From the NCBI RefSeq assembly GCF_000285515.1, contig NZ_HE610957.1, positions 133,294-197,293 on the forward strand: a stretch of 64,000 bases of DNA, in the 5' to 3' direction. This DNA comes from Paenibacillus senegalensis JC66. Its GTDB lineage: Bacteria > Bacillota > Bacilli > Paenibacillales > NBRC-103111. Position 1 is the stretch's first letter; each line of letters opens with the position of its first letter. Shown piece after piece: positions 26,578 through 35,568 of the stretch. The notes under the pieces were generated by a model that was given only the letters and a program-made list of their open reading frames with translations, was not told where the DNA came from and made no database searches. The position numbers were made by a program, and so were the translations under genes.

Positions 26578-27504
26578 ATGAACATAATAACATTGCGTGC
26601 GGACCAAATTTATCAAAAAGTTGCCCAAGCTTCCCCAGAGGAAAAGCTTGAATTATTCAGAAACGAAATGATGGCTCCTTTTATGAAACAATGGGAAATT
26701 CAACAGATCCCTTTTAAAGCTAAAGAGCCGAATGGTTTTGACGTGATTACGTTTAATAGCATGATGCATCGATCCCCAGATCAGATTACCGAGCAGATTT
26801 CCCCTGAAATAGAGCTGATTTCGTCCGATTCCTTTTGGTTGGAGTGTGAGCACGCCGTAAGGAAAAGCTTACGTCTGTTTATCGAACATGAAATAAGACT
26901 CCCCGTATCCGAATATTTGTTTACCATTCAACTAGGCAATCCGGATAACCGTGCCTTAACCATAAACGAAGGATATAGCGGCTTTGGGGGCATTCCCGGG
27001 TTTATCTGGGGTACAATCTTACCAAACGAGTACACACTACCTCGAATGAAGGCTGCGCTGGCCCACGAGTGCAACCATAATGTGCGATATCAATTTATTC
27101 AATGGGATCACACCGTTAATTTGGGCGAGTTTATTGTAAGTGAAGGTTTAGCTGAGAACTATGCAACGTTTCTGTTTGGAGAAGAATTGCTCGGCCCTTG
27201 GGTTACGAAAACAAACGCAGAAACACTTAACAGGAAAATAAAGCCTGTGCTTAGAGAGCAGCTGCAATTAACCGGGTTTGAAAATTTGGCTCCGTATCTT
27301 TACGGTGACGAAATCGCACAACTTCAAAACTTTAAACCGGTCCATATGCCTTATAGCGCTGGCTACGCTTGCGGATATTATTTAATCCAATATTACTTAA
27401 GAAAAACAGGAAGAACGATCTTTGAAGCCACCATCACACCTGCTGCTCGAATACTAGATGAAGTAAAAGGATTTTGGGATGAAGAAACCATTATTAGCGG
27501 TTAA
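26578..27504 (+). CDS. DUF2268-type putative zinc-dependent protease
   Basis: 308 residues from ATG at 26578, preceded by GGGGTGGAGAG. The metal motif HECNH (HExxH) lies near residue 162 in KAALAHECNHNVRY, with downstream EGLAENYATFLFGE providing a plausible third ligand. TINEGYSGFGGIPGFIWG and PYSAGYACGYYLIQYYL are typical of DUF2268 proteins. No signal peptide. First gene behind the MerR-type promoter; its end overlaps the MerR gene by 26 bp. The substrate is unknown. Confidence 0.82.
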   Translation: MNIITLRADQIYQKVAQASPEEKLELFRNEMMAPFMKQWEIQQIPFKAKEPNGFDVITFNSMMHRSPDQITEQISPEIELISSDSFWLECEHAVRKSLRLFIEHEIRLPVSEYLFTIQLGNPDNRALTINEGYSGFGGIPGFIWGTILPNEYTLPRMKAALAHECNHNVRYQFIQWDHTVNLGEFIVSEGLAENYATFLFGEELLGPWVTKTNAETLNRKIKPVLREQLQLTGFENLAPYLYGDEIAQLQNFKPVHMPYSAGYACGYYLIQYYLRKTGRTIFEATITPAARILDEVKGFWDEETIISG

Positions 27505-28225
27505 AGATATTGTTCAGATTACAGGCATTACGACTCGGACCCTGCATTATTACGATAGAATTGATTTATTTAAACCGACACATCTAACGGAAAAAGGGTA
27601 TCGTCTATATGATCGAAGCAGTTTGGAGAAACTTCAAACTATTTTGTTTTTAAAAGAATTGGATTTTTCCTTGAAAGAAATTGCCGGTATTTTAAAACTG
27701 ACCAAGCAAGAACAGAAACAAATATTAAAAAACCAAAGTCATACTCTACAAACAAGAATAATAAAACTAGAAACTATCAAGAATGCTATCGATGAGTATG
27801 TCTCAGGGACAGATATCAGCGAACTGCCTATTTTTAATCGTTCATCCGTGCTGCCATTACAAGAACAATATGCAAACGAGGCGAGATTCTTTTATGGCGA
27901 CACAGAGGCCTATAAGGAGTATAATGAAAGCTTAGAAAATTTATCACCAGATGAGAGACTAAAGCTTTTTTCTAATGTTGAACAAGTGTTCAAAAATATT
28001 GCTTCCAATATGGATCAGTCACCTTCCTCTGTTAAAGTGCAGCGATTAATCGGAAAGTGGAGGGAGAATCTAGAGCAGCTCATGACTTGTAATTCAAAGT
28101 TGCTCGCCTGCATTGCAGATAGGTACACTTCAGATGAGCGCCTGAAAAACTATTTTAATCAGTATGGCGAGGATTTTGCAGATTTCCTGCAAAGTGCTAT
28201 TATGCATCATATATCTCAATCGTGA
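27479..28225 (+). CDS. MerR-family transcriptional activator
   Basis: 248 residues. Winged helix at residues 5-75: VKDIVQITGITTRTLHYYDRI, GYRLYDRSSLEKLQTILFLK and LDFSLKEIAGIL, followed by a dimerisation coiled coil and a TipAS-like C-terminal region of about 130 residues (YANEARFFYGDTEAYKEY) that is a candidate drug-binding domain. Co-translated with the protease-like gene by overlap. It should act on the dyad at 26519-26539. The ABC exporter genes follow 68 bp downstream in the same direction. Confidence 0.92.
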   Translation: MKKPLLAVKDIVQITGITTRTLHYYDRIDLFKPTHLTEKGYRLYDRSSLEKLQTILFLKELDFSLKEIAGILKLTKQEQKQILKNQSHTLQTRIIKLETIKNAIDEYVSGTDISELPIFNRSSVLPLQEQYANEARFFYGDTEAYKEYNESLENLSPDERLKLFSNVEQVFKNIASNMDQSPSSVKVQRLIGKWRENLEQLMTCNSKLLACIADRYTSDERLKNYFNQYGEDFADFLQSAIMHHISQS

Positions 28226-28293
28226 GCATGTCCATTAAAGAAAGCGAGAACCGTTGATGAATTTTCAATAAACGATAGGAGGGAGCTGTTTCT

Positions 28294-30104
28294 TTGGATT
28301 CACCCGCAGCACGTAAGAGCGAATCCGATTCAGGCAGCCGATCTGACAATAAAAAGGGATTACTTCCAGTTTACTTATGGACGCTGTCTTACGTTAAACC
28401 ATACCTGGGCCTGCTTGCGCTGGTCGTTCTCTCCCTGGCTCTCGTTTCGGCTGTTGAATTGGCCATCCCCAAGTTTTTTCAGTTTTTTATTGACTCGGTC
28501 ATTCCCGGCACTAGCCAATCTTCGTTCCTCGGGATGGTTATCTTCTTCGTTGCGCTTCTGGCTGCGCTGCTGGCCGGACAGGCAGGTTTCAATGTGTTTC
28601 AGAGGCAGCTCCAAGAAAGGGCATCCCGGGATTTGCAATTATCGATATTTAAACAAATCCGCAAGCTCGGGTTCGCTTATTATGAACGCAACCCTGTCGG
28701 GGAAACGCTCGCTTTTCTCAATACCGAAGTGGCCTCGATCCAGAATCTTTACCGCCAAAGCTTTCCCTCGCTGCTTAACGGACTGTTGTTCTCTATCCTT
28801 TCCGTTGCCGTTATGCTGTCAACAAGCCTTCATCTGAGTATGGTTGTCCTCCCCAGCTTTCTGCTTTATTATTTGTTCGGCCCGGCATTGGAGAAGAAAG
28901 CCTCCCTGGAAGGAAAGAAATTAGCTGCCCTTAGGATCGAGGAGAATCGAAAAGTGTATGACAGCGTGTCTTCGCTCACCGAGGTTCGCGCTTACGGGGC
29001 GGAAAGCTGGGATTCGCAGCGTTATCTAGACAAGGTGGAAGAGCATAACCGGGGGATGATCCGCACCTACTGGTTTGCTTATTGGAGAGGTACGAACCGG
29101 AGACTGAGCTATTATATCGGAGCCATTGTCATTTTCTTTACGGATACTATTTAATCGGCCAGCAAAGCCTGACAGCGGGGGAGTTTGTCGCTTTTATCCT
29201 TTATTATTTTACCGCCATGCACCGGATGACTGCAGTTGTAACCGAGATTACAGAGCAGCGGGTGCTGATGTATCAGGCCGAAAAATTGTACACTTTCATG
29301 AATTTGCAGCCTGCGGTTGCTGAACCGGAGCATCCTGTGGAGGCGGCCGCTATTAAGGGGTCGTTGCAATTCAGCCAAGTTAAATTCGGCTATCAACCGG
29401 ACAGGCCGGTTCTGGAAGCGTTTAACCTAACCGTTCCTTCAGGGGCGAAAGTAGCGCTAGTCGGCTCCAGCGGCAGCGGGAAATCGACGGTCATCAAGCT
29501 GGCCGGACGCTTCTATGACGCCGATCAAGGGGATATTTTGCTGGATGGGATTTCTGTTCGGCGGCTTTCTTTCGATGTTCTGCGAAATTCCTTCGGCTAT
29601 GTATTTCAGGAAACGTATTTGTTCGGTTCATCGGTCAAAGAAAACATCCGCTTCGGCCGTCCTGATGCAAGCGATGAAGACGTGATGGAGGCTGCCAAGG
29701 CGGCATGTGCCCATGATTTTATAATGGAATTGCCCGAAGGATACGACACTTACGTGGGGGAACGGGGAATCAGGCTGTCTGGCGGGCAGAAGCAGCGGAT
29801 CGCGATTGCGCGAATGTTCATCAAAAATCCGCGGGTCATTCTGTTGGACGAAGCGACATCCGCACTTGACAATGAAAGCGAAGCGATTGTCCAGGAGGCG
29901 TTGGACCGCTTGATGAAGGGGCGCACGCTGCTGGCGGTTGCTCACCGGTTATCAACAATCCGTAATTTCGACCTAATTGCAGTCATGAAGGATGGAAGAG
30001 TCTTAGAGCAGGGGACTTATGAGCAATTAATGGCCGAACAAGGCCACTTTTACCGGCTGGCTAATGGGACAGGACCGGAATCTGGAGGGAAGAATCTTGT
30101 CTAA
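28294..30104 (+). pseudogene. ABC exporter half-transporter (TM plus ATPase), frameshifted
   Basis: About 603 residues if repaired. TTG start at 28294 after AGGAGGG. The first frame holds five membrane segments and the coupling region, ending at YIGAIVIFFTDTI with TAA at 29152. The other frame reads FYGYYLIGQQSLTAGEFVAF through the same point and continues with Walker A GSSGSGKSTVI, Q-loop YVFQETYLFG, signature LSGGQKQRIAIARM, Walker B VILLDEATSALD and H-loop VAHRLSTI. One T seems to be missing from the run at 29137-29139. The partner gene begins inside its end, so this is one half of a heterodimeric multidrug-type exporter. Confidence 0.9.
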
Positions 30105-31863
30105 TATGCAATGGATTGTCCGCTGCCTTCTCCGGTACAAAGGATGGGTACTCCTGGCGGTCATTCTGATGGCCGCAGAGATGACCGCCAATCTTTCCGC
30201 TATCTGGCTGCAGCAGTCGATCATTGACGAGGTGCTGATCAACGGGCAGCGGGACCGGTTTCCCCTAATCCTCACGCAGCTTGCCTGCGCCTACCTGGCC
30301 TATTCGCTGCTGTTCACTTTCGGGCCGCATATTATCCATCATACGGTGGCCAGGCTGCGCAAAGTCATGTCCGCCGAATTAATGCAGAGTGTTCGCCGGC
30401 TACCTGTCAAGGAAATTCATAACAAGCGGACAGCGGACCTTGTCTACCGGTTTACCCATGATCTGGGCCAAGTTTCCGGCCTGATTGGCGGAGATATTCC
30501 CCGGCTTGCACAGCATCTTGCCGGAGCCATTATGCTAATTGTCATTATTGGTGGCGCCAGTCCCGCACTGCTTGCTGTAGTGGGCAGCTTTGGGATGGTA
30601 TACATTCTACTCGGCAAGCGATTCGCTCGCCCCAGAAAGCATGCAGCTGGGCAGGTTAATAAGGATAAGGCTAATCTTCTGGTCCATCTGGAAGAAGGGG
30701 TGGCGGCTACCCGGGAAGTACTGGCTTTCCGGCGGGAACAATGGGAAGCCCGCCAATATCAGTCCTTATTCCGGACGTACTATAACAGCGTGATGAAAGA
30801 GGCCAAGTTAATCAACAGGCAGATGCTGATCAGCGATCCTATCAAGTGGGGGGCGGTCATAATTGTCCTGCTGTTCGGGGGATGGCAGGTCTTAAACGAG
30901 CAGCTCTCGATTGGCCTTTATGTTGTCCTCTTCCAATTCTCTTCAAGGCTTATCGACAGTTTGTATTATGTATATAATAACTTGATGTCCGTATCCGGCA
31001 AATTGGCCTCAGTCGAAAGAATACGCATGATTCTGGAGAGTGAAACGATCCGTGAGGGTCAAACCGCTTTATCTGACCCCGTTAACCAACTGCAATTGGA
31101 CGGGGTATCTTTCAAATATGAAGGTAGAGAACATTCTGTGCTGAACCGGATTACCCTGGAGGTGCCCATTGGTTCAAAAACTGCTTTCGTCGGGACAAGC
31201 GGTGGCGGAAAATCTACGATAGCCAGCCTGCTGATGCGATTTTATGAACCGGATGAAGGGCGGATTCTGGTAAACGGGCTGCCCTTATCCTCCATTTCCC
31301 GGGGGGACTGGACGAAGAAAGCGGCTATCGTTTTCCAAGAGCCCTATTTGTTCCCTGAGTCGATCCGTACCAATCTGCTGCTGGGCATTGACGGAGTTAC
31401 AGAAGAGAAAATGATAGAAATTTGCAAAGCGATGAGGATTCATGATTTTATTGAGGGCCTGGCTGAGCGCTACGATACGGTCGTTGGAGAACGGGGCATT
31501 ACCTTATCGGGAGGGCAGAGGCAGCGGATAGCTATAGCAAGGGCACTGTTGTACGATCCGGAAGTCTTGATTCTTGATGAAGCAACGTCCTCGCTGGATA
31601 TGGAGACGGAGCGGGAGATTCAAACGGAGTTGGACCGGCTGCGTAAAGGCAGAACCACGATCGTGATTGCCCATCGTCTGTCTACTGTCCGCAATGCCGA
31701 GCGGATCTATGTCCTGGATCAAGGAACGGTCGCCGAGCAGGGAACTCACGACGAACTGATGACGGCCAACACCGTATATCGCAGGCTGGTGCTCAAACAG
31801 CGTACGGAAGAGGACGGAAATGAAGAGTGTACGCAACCGGAAGTAGGGCTTAGGGTGTGGTAA
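30097..31863 (+). CDS. ABC exporter half-transporter, second subunit
   Basis: 588 residues from TTG at 30097, preceded by GGAGGGAAG; the in-frame ATG at 30064 lies upstream of that site. Six membrane segments are followed by an ATPase: Walker A GTSGGGKSTIA (slightly unusual GTSGG for GSTG), Q-loop VFQEPYLFPES, signature LSGGQRQRIAIAR, Walker B VLILDEATSSLD and H-loop IAHRLSTV. It overlaps the first subunit by 8 bp, so the pair is co-translated. Likely exports drugs or peptides under MerR control. Confidence 0.92.
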   Translation: MSNMQWIVRCLLRYKGWVLLAVILMAAEMTANLSAIWLQQSIIDEVLINGQRDRFPLILTQLACAYLAYSLLFTFGPHIIHHTVARLRKVMSAELMQSVRRLPVKEIHNKRTADLVYRFTHDLGQVSGLIGGDIPRLAQHLAGAIMLIVIIGGASPALLAVVGSFGMVYILLGKRFARPRKHAAGQVNKDKANLLVHLEEGVAATREVLAFRREQWEARQYQSLFRTYYNSVMKEAKLINRQMLISDPIKWGAVIIVLLFGGWQVLNEQLSIGLYVVLFQFSSRLIDSLYYVYNNLMSVSGKLASVERIRMILESETIREGQTALSDPVNQLQLDGVSFKYEGREHSVLNRITLEVPIGSKTAFVGTSGGGKSTIASLLMRFYEPDEGRILVNGLPLSSISRGDWTKKAAIVFQEPYLFPESIRTNLLLGIDGVTEEKMIEICKAMRIHDFIEGLAERYDTVVGERGITLSGGQRQRIAIARALLYDPEVLILDEATSSLDMETEREIQTELDRLRKGRTTIVIAHRLSTVRNAERIYVLDQGTVAEQGTHDELMTANTVYRRLVLKQRTEEDGNEECTQPEVGLRVW

Positions 31864-31894
31864 GTTTAACACGGCCATTGTAAAAACTCGCGGC

Positions 31895-31949
31895 GGCTGC
31901 CTCAGCTACTGCACGCGTGATGACGCGCCTGGCTGCCGCAGCTGCTGCA
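31895..31949 (+). repeat. Direct 19-bp repeat flanking a small palindrome
   Basis: GGCTGCCTCAGCTACTGCA (31895-31913) recurs with two mismatches at 31931-31949. Between them is CGCG-TGATGA-CGCG. It lies in the 100-bp gap just before the HAD gene, adjacent to that gene's ribosome binding site. Function unknown. Confidence 0.6.
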
Positions 31950-31963
31950 AAGGAGACGTAACA

Positions 31964-32605
31964 ATGAAAAAGTACATACTCTTCGATCATGATGGTGTTC
32001 TGGTTAATACTGAATTCTGGTATTACAAAGCGGGAGAGCGCGCTCTGGCCGATATTGGATTTACCCTGGATAAAGATCAATACCTCCGCGACATGACCCA
32101 GTCATTTGGAACTTGGGCCCAAGCCAGGGCGGCAGGTGTTGATGAACAGACCATCAGCAGGCAGCGTGAGGTCCGCAACGCCTATTATCAGGAATATCTA
32201 AGAACAGAAGCTATAGAGATTGAAGGCGTGGTTGAAGCTCTAGCCGAACTGTCAAAGTACGTCCGCATGGCCATCGTAACAACTGCAAAACGTGCTGATT
32301 TTCAACTTATTCATGAGAAGCGCCAGATTAAGCAATTCATGGAATTCGTCCTCGTTCGCGAAGACTACGGGCACGCCAAGCCGCATCCGGAACCATACTT
32401 GACTGGCCTAAAGCGCTTCGGAGCTGCGAAAGAAGAGACCCTGGTTGTGGAGGATTCAAACAGAGGGTTGAACTCAGCCGTGGCAGCTGGTATCGACTGT
32501 GCTATTGTCCATAACGACTTCACACAATCACATGACTTCTCACAGGCCAGTTATCGAATCAAGACTCTGATTGAGCTAAAGGACATTATCCTGAATGAAA
32601 CCTGA
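31964..32605 (+). CDS. HAD-superfamily hydrolase (phosphatase/phosphoglucomutase-like)
   Basis: 213 residues. Motif I FDHDGVLVNTE carries the nucleophile Asp and general acid (DxD). Motif II is AIVTTAKR, a Thr as in many phosphatases. Motif III Lys and motif IV acids are in GHAKPHPEPYL and VVEDSNRGLNSA. A helical cap inserted after motif I fits subfamily I (beta-phosphoglucomutase/phosphatase). AAAGGAGACG precedes the ATG. The substrate cannot be predicted. Confidence 0.88.
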   Translation: MKKYILFDHDGVLVNTEFWYYKAGERALADIGFTLDKDQYLRDMTQSFGTWAQARAAGVDEQTISRQREVRNAYYQEYLRTEAIEIEGVVEALAELSKYVRMAIVTTAKRADFQLIHEKRQIKQFMEFVLVREDYGHAKPHPEPYLTGLKRFGAAKEETLVVEDSNRGLNSAVAAGIDCAIVHNDFTQSHDFSQASYRIKTLIELKDIILNET

Positions 32606-32705
32606 ATGCATTCGCCAGTGTGCCCAGGATTTACATTAAAGGAAAAGTGATGAGCAGTTTATCCAATACAAGCCAATTTACCACCGATAAAAGGGGGTTA
32701 AAGCA

Positions 32706-32921
32706 ATGAGCAAAACAGTAACTTTTTCATTTAGTAGTGCTGTATACGAAGACATACAGGCGACAGAAACATTCACGTTTGAAAAGTTAGGTATCGAAGA
32801 GAAACTGGATGAAAAAGCGTTAAAAATAGAAATAGATAAAATTTTTCAGGCTTGGGTTTGGGATAAACTTAGTATTTCTTTCAGTATAGTCATGGAGGAA
32901 TCAGACATAGGTAATAAATAA
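32706..32921 (+). CDS. Small acidic hypothetical protein
   Basis: 71 residues with a strong ribosome binding site (AAAGGGGG) before ATG at 32706. The pattern is a beta strand (TVTFSFSSAVYE), then FTFEKLGIEEKLDE, then an amphipathic helix with WVWDKL. It resembles short phage-associated proteins with a TLEELGI...WVW pattern (DUF7167-like). That resemblance is from memory and weak. No phage genes are adjacent. Confidence 0.55.
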   Translation: MSKTVTFSFSSAVYEDIQATETFTFEKLGIEEKLDEKALKIEIDKIFQAWVWDKLSISFSIVMEESDIGNK

Positions 32922-33048
32922 AGAAAGAAAGTATTTATTCAAAGAACGGGTGATGTAGGACGACAAGAACATAGACCGAATATCTCCAGTTCCTGCTGTA
33001 ATAATAGATCAAGTCCCGTTCATAATTGAATTTAAATGACTAAGGCCC

Positions 33049-33080
33049 CGTCTCGTGAAACATTGCGAGGCGTTTTTTTT
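33049..33080 (+). terminator. Rho-independent terminator
   Basis: CGTCTCG (33049-33055) pairs with CGAGGCG (33066-33072, one G-U) and is followed by eight T. It closes the HAD/small-protein unit before the next operon. Confidence 0.85.
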
Positions 33081-33204
33081 GGGGCGTTTTTTTCGATACA
33101 ACTTTTTTACAAGTTGGTGAAATCCTTCTAACATCTATCTGCTATGATCAAGAAAGTCTCGAAAGAGAAATAGATAAATCAGGTGAGGGAGAGGTAACGT
33201 ACAT

Positions 33205-34647
33205 ATGAAAAAAATTGGATTATTCTCGCTAATCTGTATGATGGTGTTCGTTTTGGCGGCATGCAGTAATAACACTGATGGAGAAGCGGAGTCGTCAGAA
33301 AATGAAAAAGCCGCAGGTTCGCAACACCAGACTGATAAACGAACCGATGCAGGGAAACAAACGGATACCCAGACAGATACGGAGCCGTCATCATCAAAAA
33401 CCGAAAACGGGAAAACAGTCATTACCTTTGCAACCTTTTACGAGAACGATCTTTTTAAAGAAGCCAAGAGAAAGTATGAAGCAAAACACCCTAACATTGA
33501 AATCCAACTTACCTCTCAACATGCCAGTGGCATGGATGCCAACTGGGACAACTGGGAGACCATTCATGAACAGTTCGTCAAAACAACGAACACGCAAATG
33601 CTGGCAGGATCAGGTCCTGATGTGCTTGAGCTGGATGAGCTGCCGATCGGACAATATGTGAATCAGAAGGTGCTTGTCAATGTAGGCGAGTTGATGGAAA
33701 ATGACCCGGACTTCCATAAAGATCAATATTTTGTAAACATATTGGATAACTTCAAATTGAATGACGGTACTTACGCTATTCCTTTACAGTTTTACCTAAA
33801 TGGTTTTACGGGAGTACAGGAAGACATCGAACAAACCAGTGTTTCTTTCAACGATCAAAGCTGGACCTGGGAGCAATTTATCCAGGTATCGAAAGAGATG
33901 ATCAACAAAGGGGATAAGAAGCACGCATTCGAAGCGCCCACTCCTGGCGGGCTGTTGAACAACCTAGTACAAGGACGATACAGTGAATTTGTAGATGAAG
34001 CGAATCGAAAGGCTAATTTCGATTCAGCAGCATTCATCGGCTTGATGAAACAAGTGCAACAGATGTTAGATCAGGGAATCATCACGACCGAAGGCGGAGG
34101 CGCTGACTCAACTTATTTTCGGGACGAAATTTTACTTTCGATCTCCGATTACCTTCGCAAGCAGAACAGTTCCTATGGTGAGAAGTTCTATATCATGCCT
34201 CACGCGGAAGAACAAAAAGCTGGTGGGCACTTCCAAGCGTTAAATATGATCGGTATAAATGCCCATTCCCCTGTCAAGGAAGAAGCATGGGATTTTGTCA
34301 AATTTCTTATGTCCGAAGAGTTAGGGCAATCGACCGATACCCTGATGGATACCGGAAACCAGACTGGCTTCCCATTGAATAGAAACGTTTATCAAAAGCA
34401 AGCACAAAACCTTTTACAAATCGGGAAGATGAACGACTATGAAGGACGGGAATTTACGATTACAGAAAAGGATCTTCAAAGTTTGGAATCGTATCTTACC
34501 GCGGCGGTTCATCCTATTGAATATAAGTTTACTCTCATTCAAGAGATCATTTATGAAGAATCTGAAGCTTTTTTCGCTGGTCAAAAATCGGCTGAAGATG
34601 TAGCGAAACTCATACAAAACAGGGTGACAACCTATCTGAATGAATGA
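33205..34647 (+). CDS. Solute-binding lipoprotein of ABC/HlyD module 1
   Basis: 480 residues. Lipobox LAAC with Cys20, then a long hydrophilic Ser/Thr/Asp/Lys linker (residues about 22-68) and a family-1 binding fold (VITFATFYENDLFKEA, LAGSGPDVLELDELPIG, PGGLLNNLVQGRY). The C-terminus AEDVAKLIQNRVTTYLNE is nearly identical to that of the binding protein at 46050-47339 (AEEAAKLIQNKVTTYLNE), showing the two are paralogues. First gene of a four-gene module with two permeases and an HlyD-like adaptor. The ligand is unknown. Confidence 0.9.
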   Translation: MKKIGLFSLICMMVFVLAACSNNTDGEAESSENEKAAGSQHQTDKRTDAGKQTDTQTDTEPSSSKTENGKTVITFATFYENDLFKEAKRKYEAKHPNIEIQLTSQHASGMDANWDNWETIHEQFVKTTNTQMLAGSGPDVLELDELPIGQYVNQKVLVNVGELMENDPDFHKDQYFVNILDNFKLNDGTYAIPLQFYLNGFTGVQEDIEQTSVSFNDQSWTWEQFIQVSKEMINKGDKKHAFEAPTPGGLLNNLVQGRYSEFVDEANRKANFDSAAFIGLMKQVQQMLDQGIITTEGGGADSTYFRDEILLSISDYLRKQNSSYGEKFYIMPHAEEQKAGGHFQALNMIGINAHSPVKEEAWDFVKFLMSEELGQSTDTLMDTGNQTGFPLNRNVYQKQAQNLLQIGKMNDYEGREFTITEKDLQSLESYLTAAVHPIEYKFTLIQEIIYEESEAFFAGQKSAEDVAKLIQNRVTTYLNE

Positions 34648-34687
34648 AACAAGAAGGAGTGATGCCGGAAGGAGGAGGATACTGGGC

Positions 34688-35557
34688 ATGAACGGGAAAG
34701 GATTACGGACAGAATGGACCATCGCTATATTATTCTTGGCACCGAGCGTAATCGGCTTTGCCTTGTTTTATGTGATCCCCTTCACGGTCGGAATTTTCTA
34801 TTCCATGATGGACAGTACGGTCAACGGCTCTTTTGTCGGCTTCGAAAATTACAGGGAACTGCTCGACAGTGGCTCTTTTCGCAAAGCGGCGATGAATACG
34901 TTCGTGTTTACCGGAGTGAGTGTGCCATTCCTAATTATACTCTCTTTGTTATTTGCTTTATTGCTAAATCAACAGCTCTTTTTACGGAACTGGCTGAAAA
35001 CTTCTTTTGTACTACCGCTTGTTGTCCCGGTGGCATCGATCGTTTTATTTTGGCAAATTTTATTTGATTGGAACGGTACCGTGAACATGTGGTTGCAAGG
35101 CATCGGAATCGATCGGATCGATTGGATGAAATCGGAATGGTCCATGGGCGTGCTAACGCTCCTATATATATGGAAAAACATTGGCTTTAATATTATTCTG
35201 TTTCTTGCCGGACTACAGAATATTCCTCAATCCTATTACGAAACCGCTGATATCGAAGGAGCTGGACAATGGCATAAATTCACTCATATTACGCTCGTTT
35301 ATTTGACACCGACGATGTTCCTGGTTCTGCTCATGTCCATTATTAATTCGTTCCGTGTCTTTCGTGAAACTTACCTTCTTGCAGGCGATTATCCATACGA
35401 CCGAATTTATATGCTGCAGCATTATATGAACAATATGTTCTATTCGCTTGATATGCAGAAGCTGACCTCTGCAGCCGTGTTAATGGTTGGCGGCATTTTG
35501 ATCATTGTAACGATTATGCTTTTGGTTGAACGTCGTTTCCGGAATTTCATGGAATAA
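34688..35557 (+). CDS. ABC permease A of module 1 (MalF/UgpA type)
   Basis: 289 residues from ATG at 34688, preceded by GGAAGGAGGAGG; the frame is open further upstream but overlaps the binding-protein gene without a ribosome site. It begins WTIAILFLAPSVIGFALFY and has six membrane segments. The EAA-type loop is PQSYYETADIEGAGQWHKF, with ADIEGA where sugar permeases have ARIDGA. The end, DYPYDRIYMLQHYMNNMF and QKLTSAAVLMVGG, is shared with the permease at 49465-50382, its paralogue. Confidence 0.9.
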   Translation: MNGKGLRTEWTIAILFLAPSVIGFALFYVIPFTVGIFYSMMDSTVNGSFVGFENYRELLDSGSFRKAAMNTFVFTGVSVPFLIILSLLFALLLNQQLFLRNWLKTSFVLPLVVPVASIVLFWQILFDWNGTVNMWLQGIGIDRIDWMKSEWSMGVLTLLYIWKNIGFNIILFLAGLQNIPQSYYETADIEGAGQWHKFTHITLVYLTPTMFLVLLMSIINSFRVFRETYLLAGDYPYDRIYMLQHYMNNMFYSLDMQKLTSAAVLMVGGILIIVTIMLLVERRFRNFME

Positions 35558-35568
35558 GTGAGGGGGAG

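Noticed and set aside
29082-30104. Independent ABC ATPase gene
   Set aside because: Its first residues are out-of-frame translation of the upstream membrane domain; real continuity is through a one-base shift.
33081-33204. A third copy of the vanY-type promoter before ABC/HlyD module 1
   Set aside because: Compared by eye; the AT-rich 16-base block and CCCCA element are absent.
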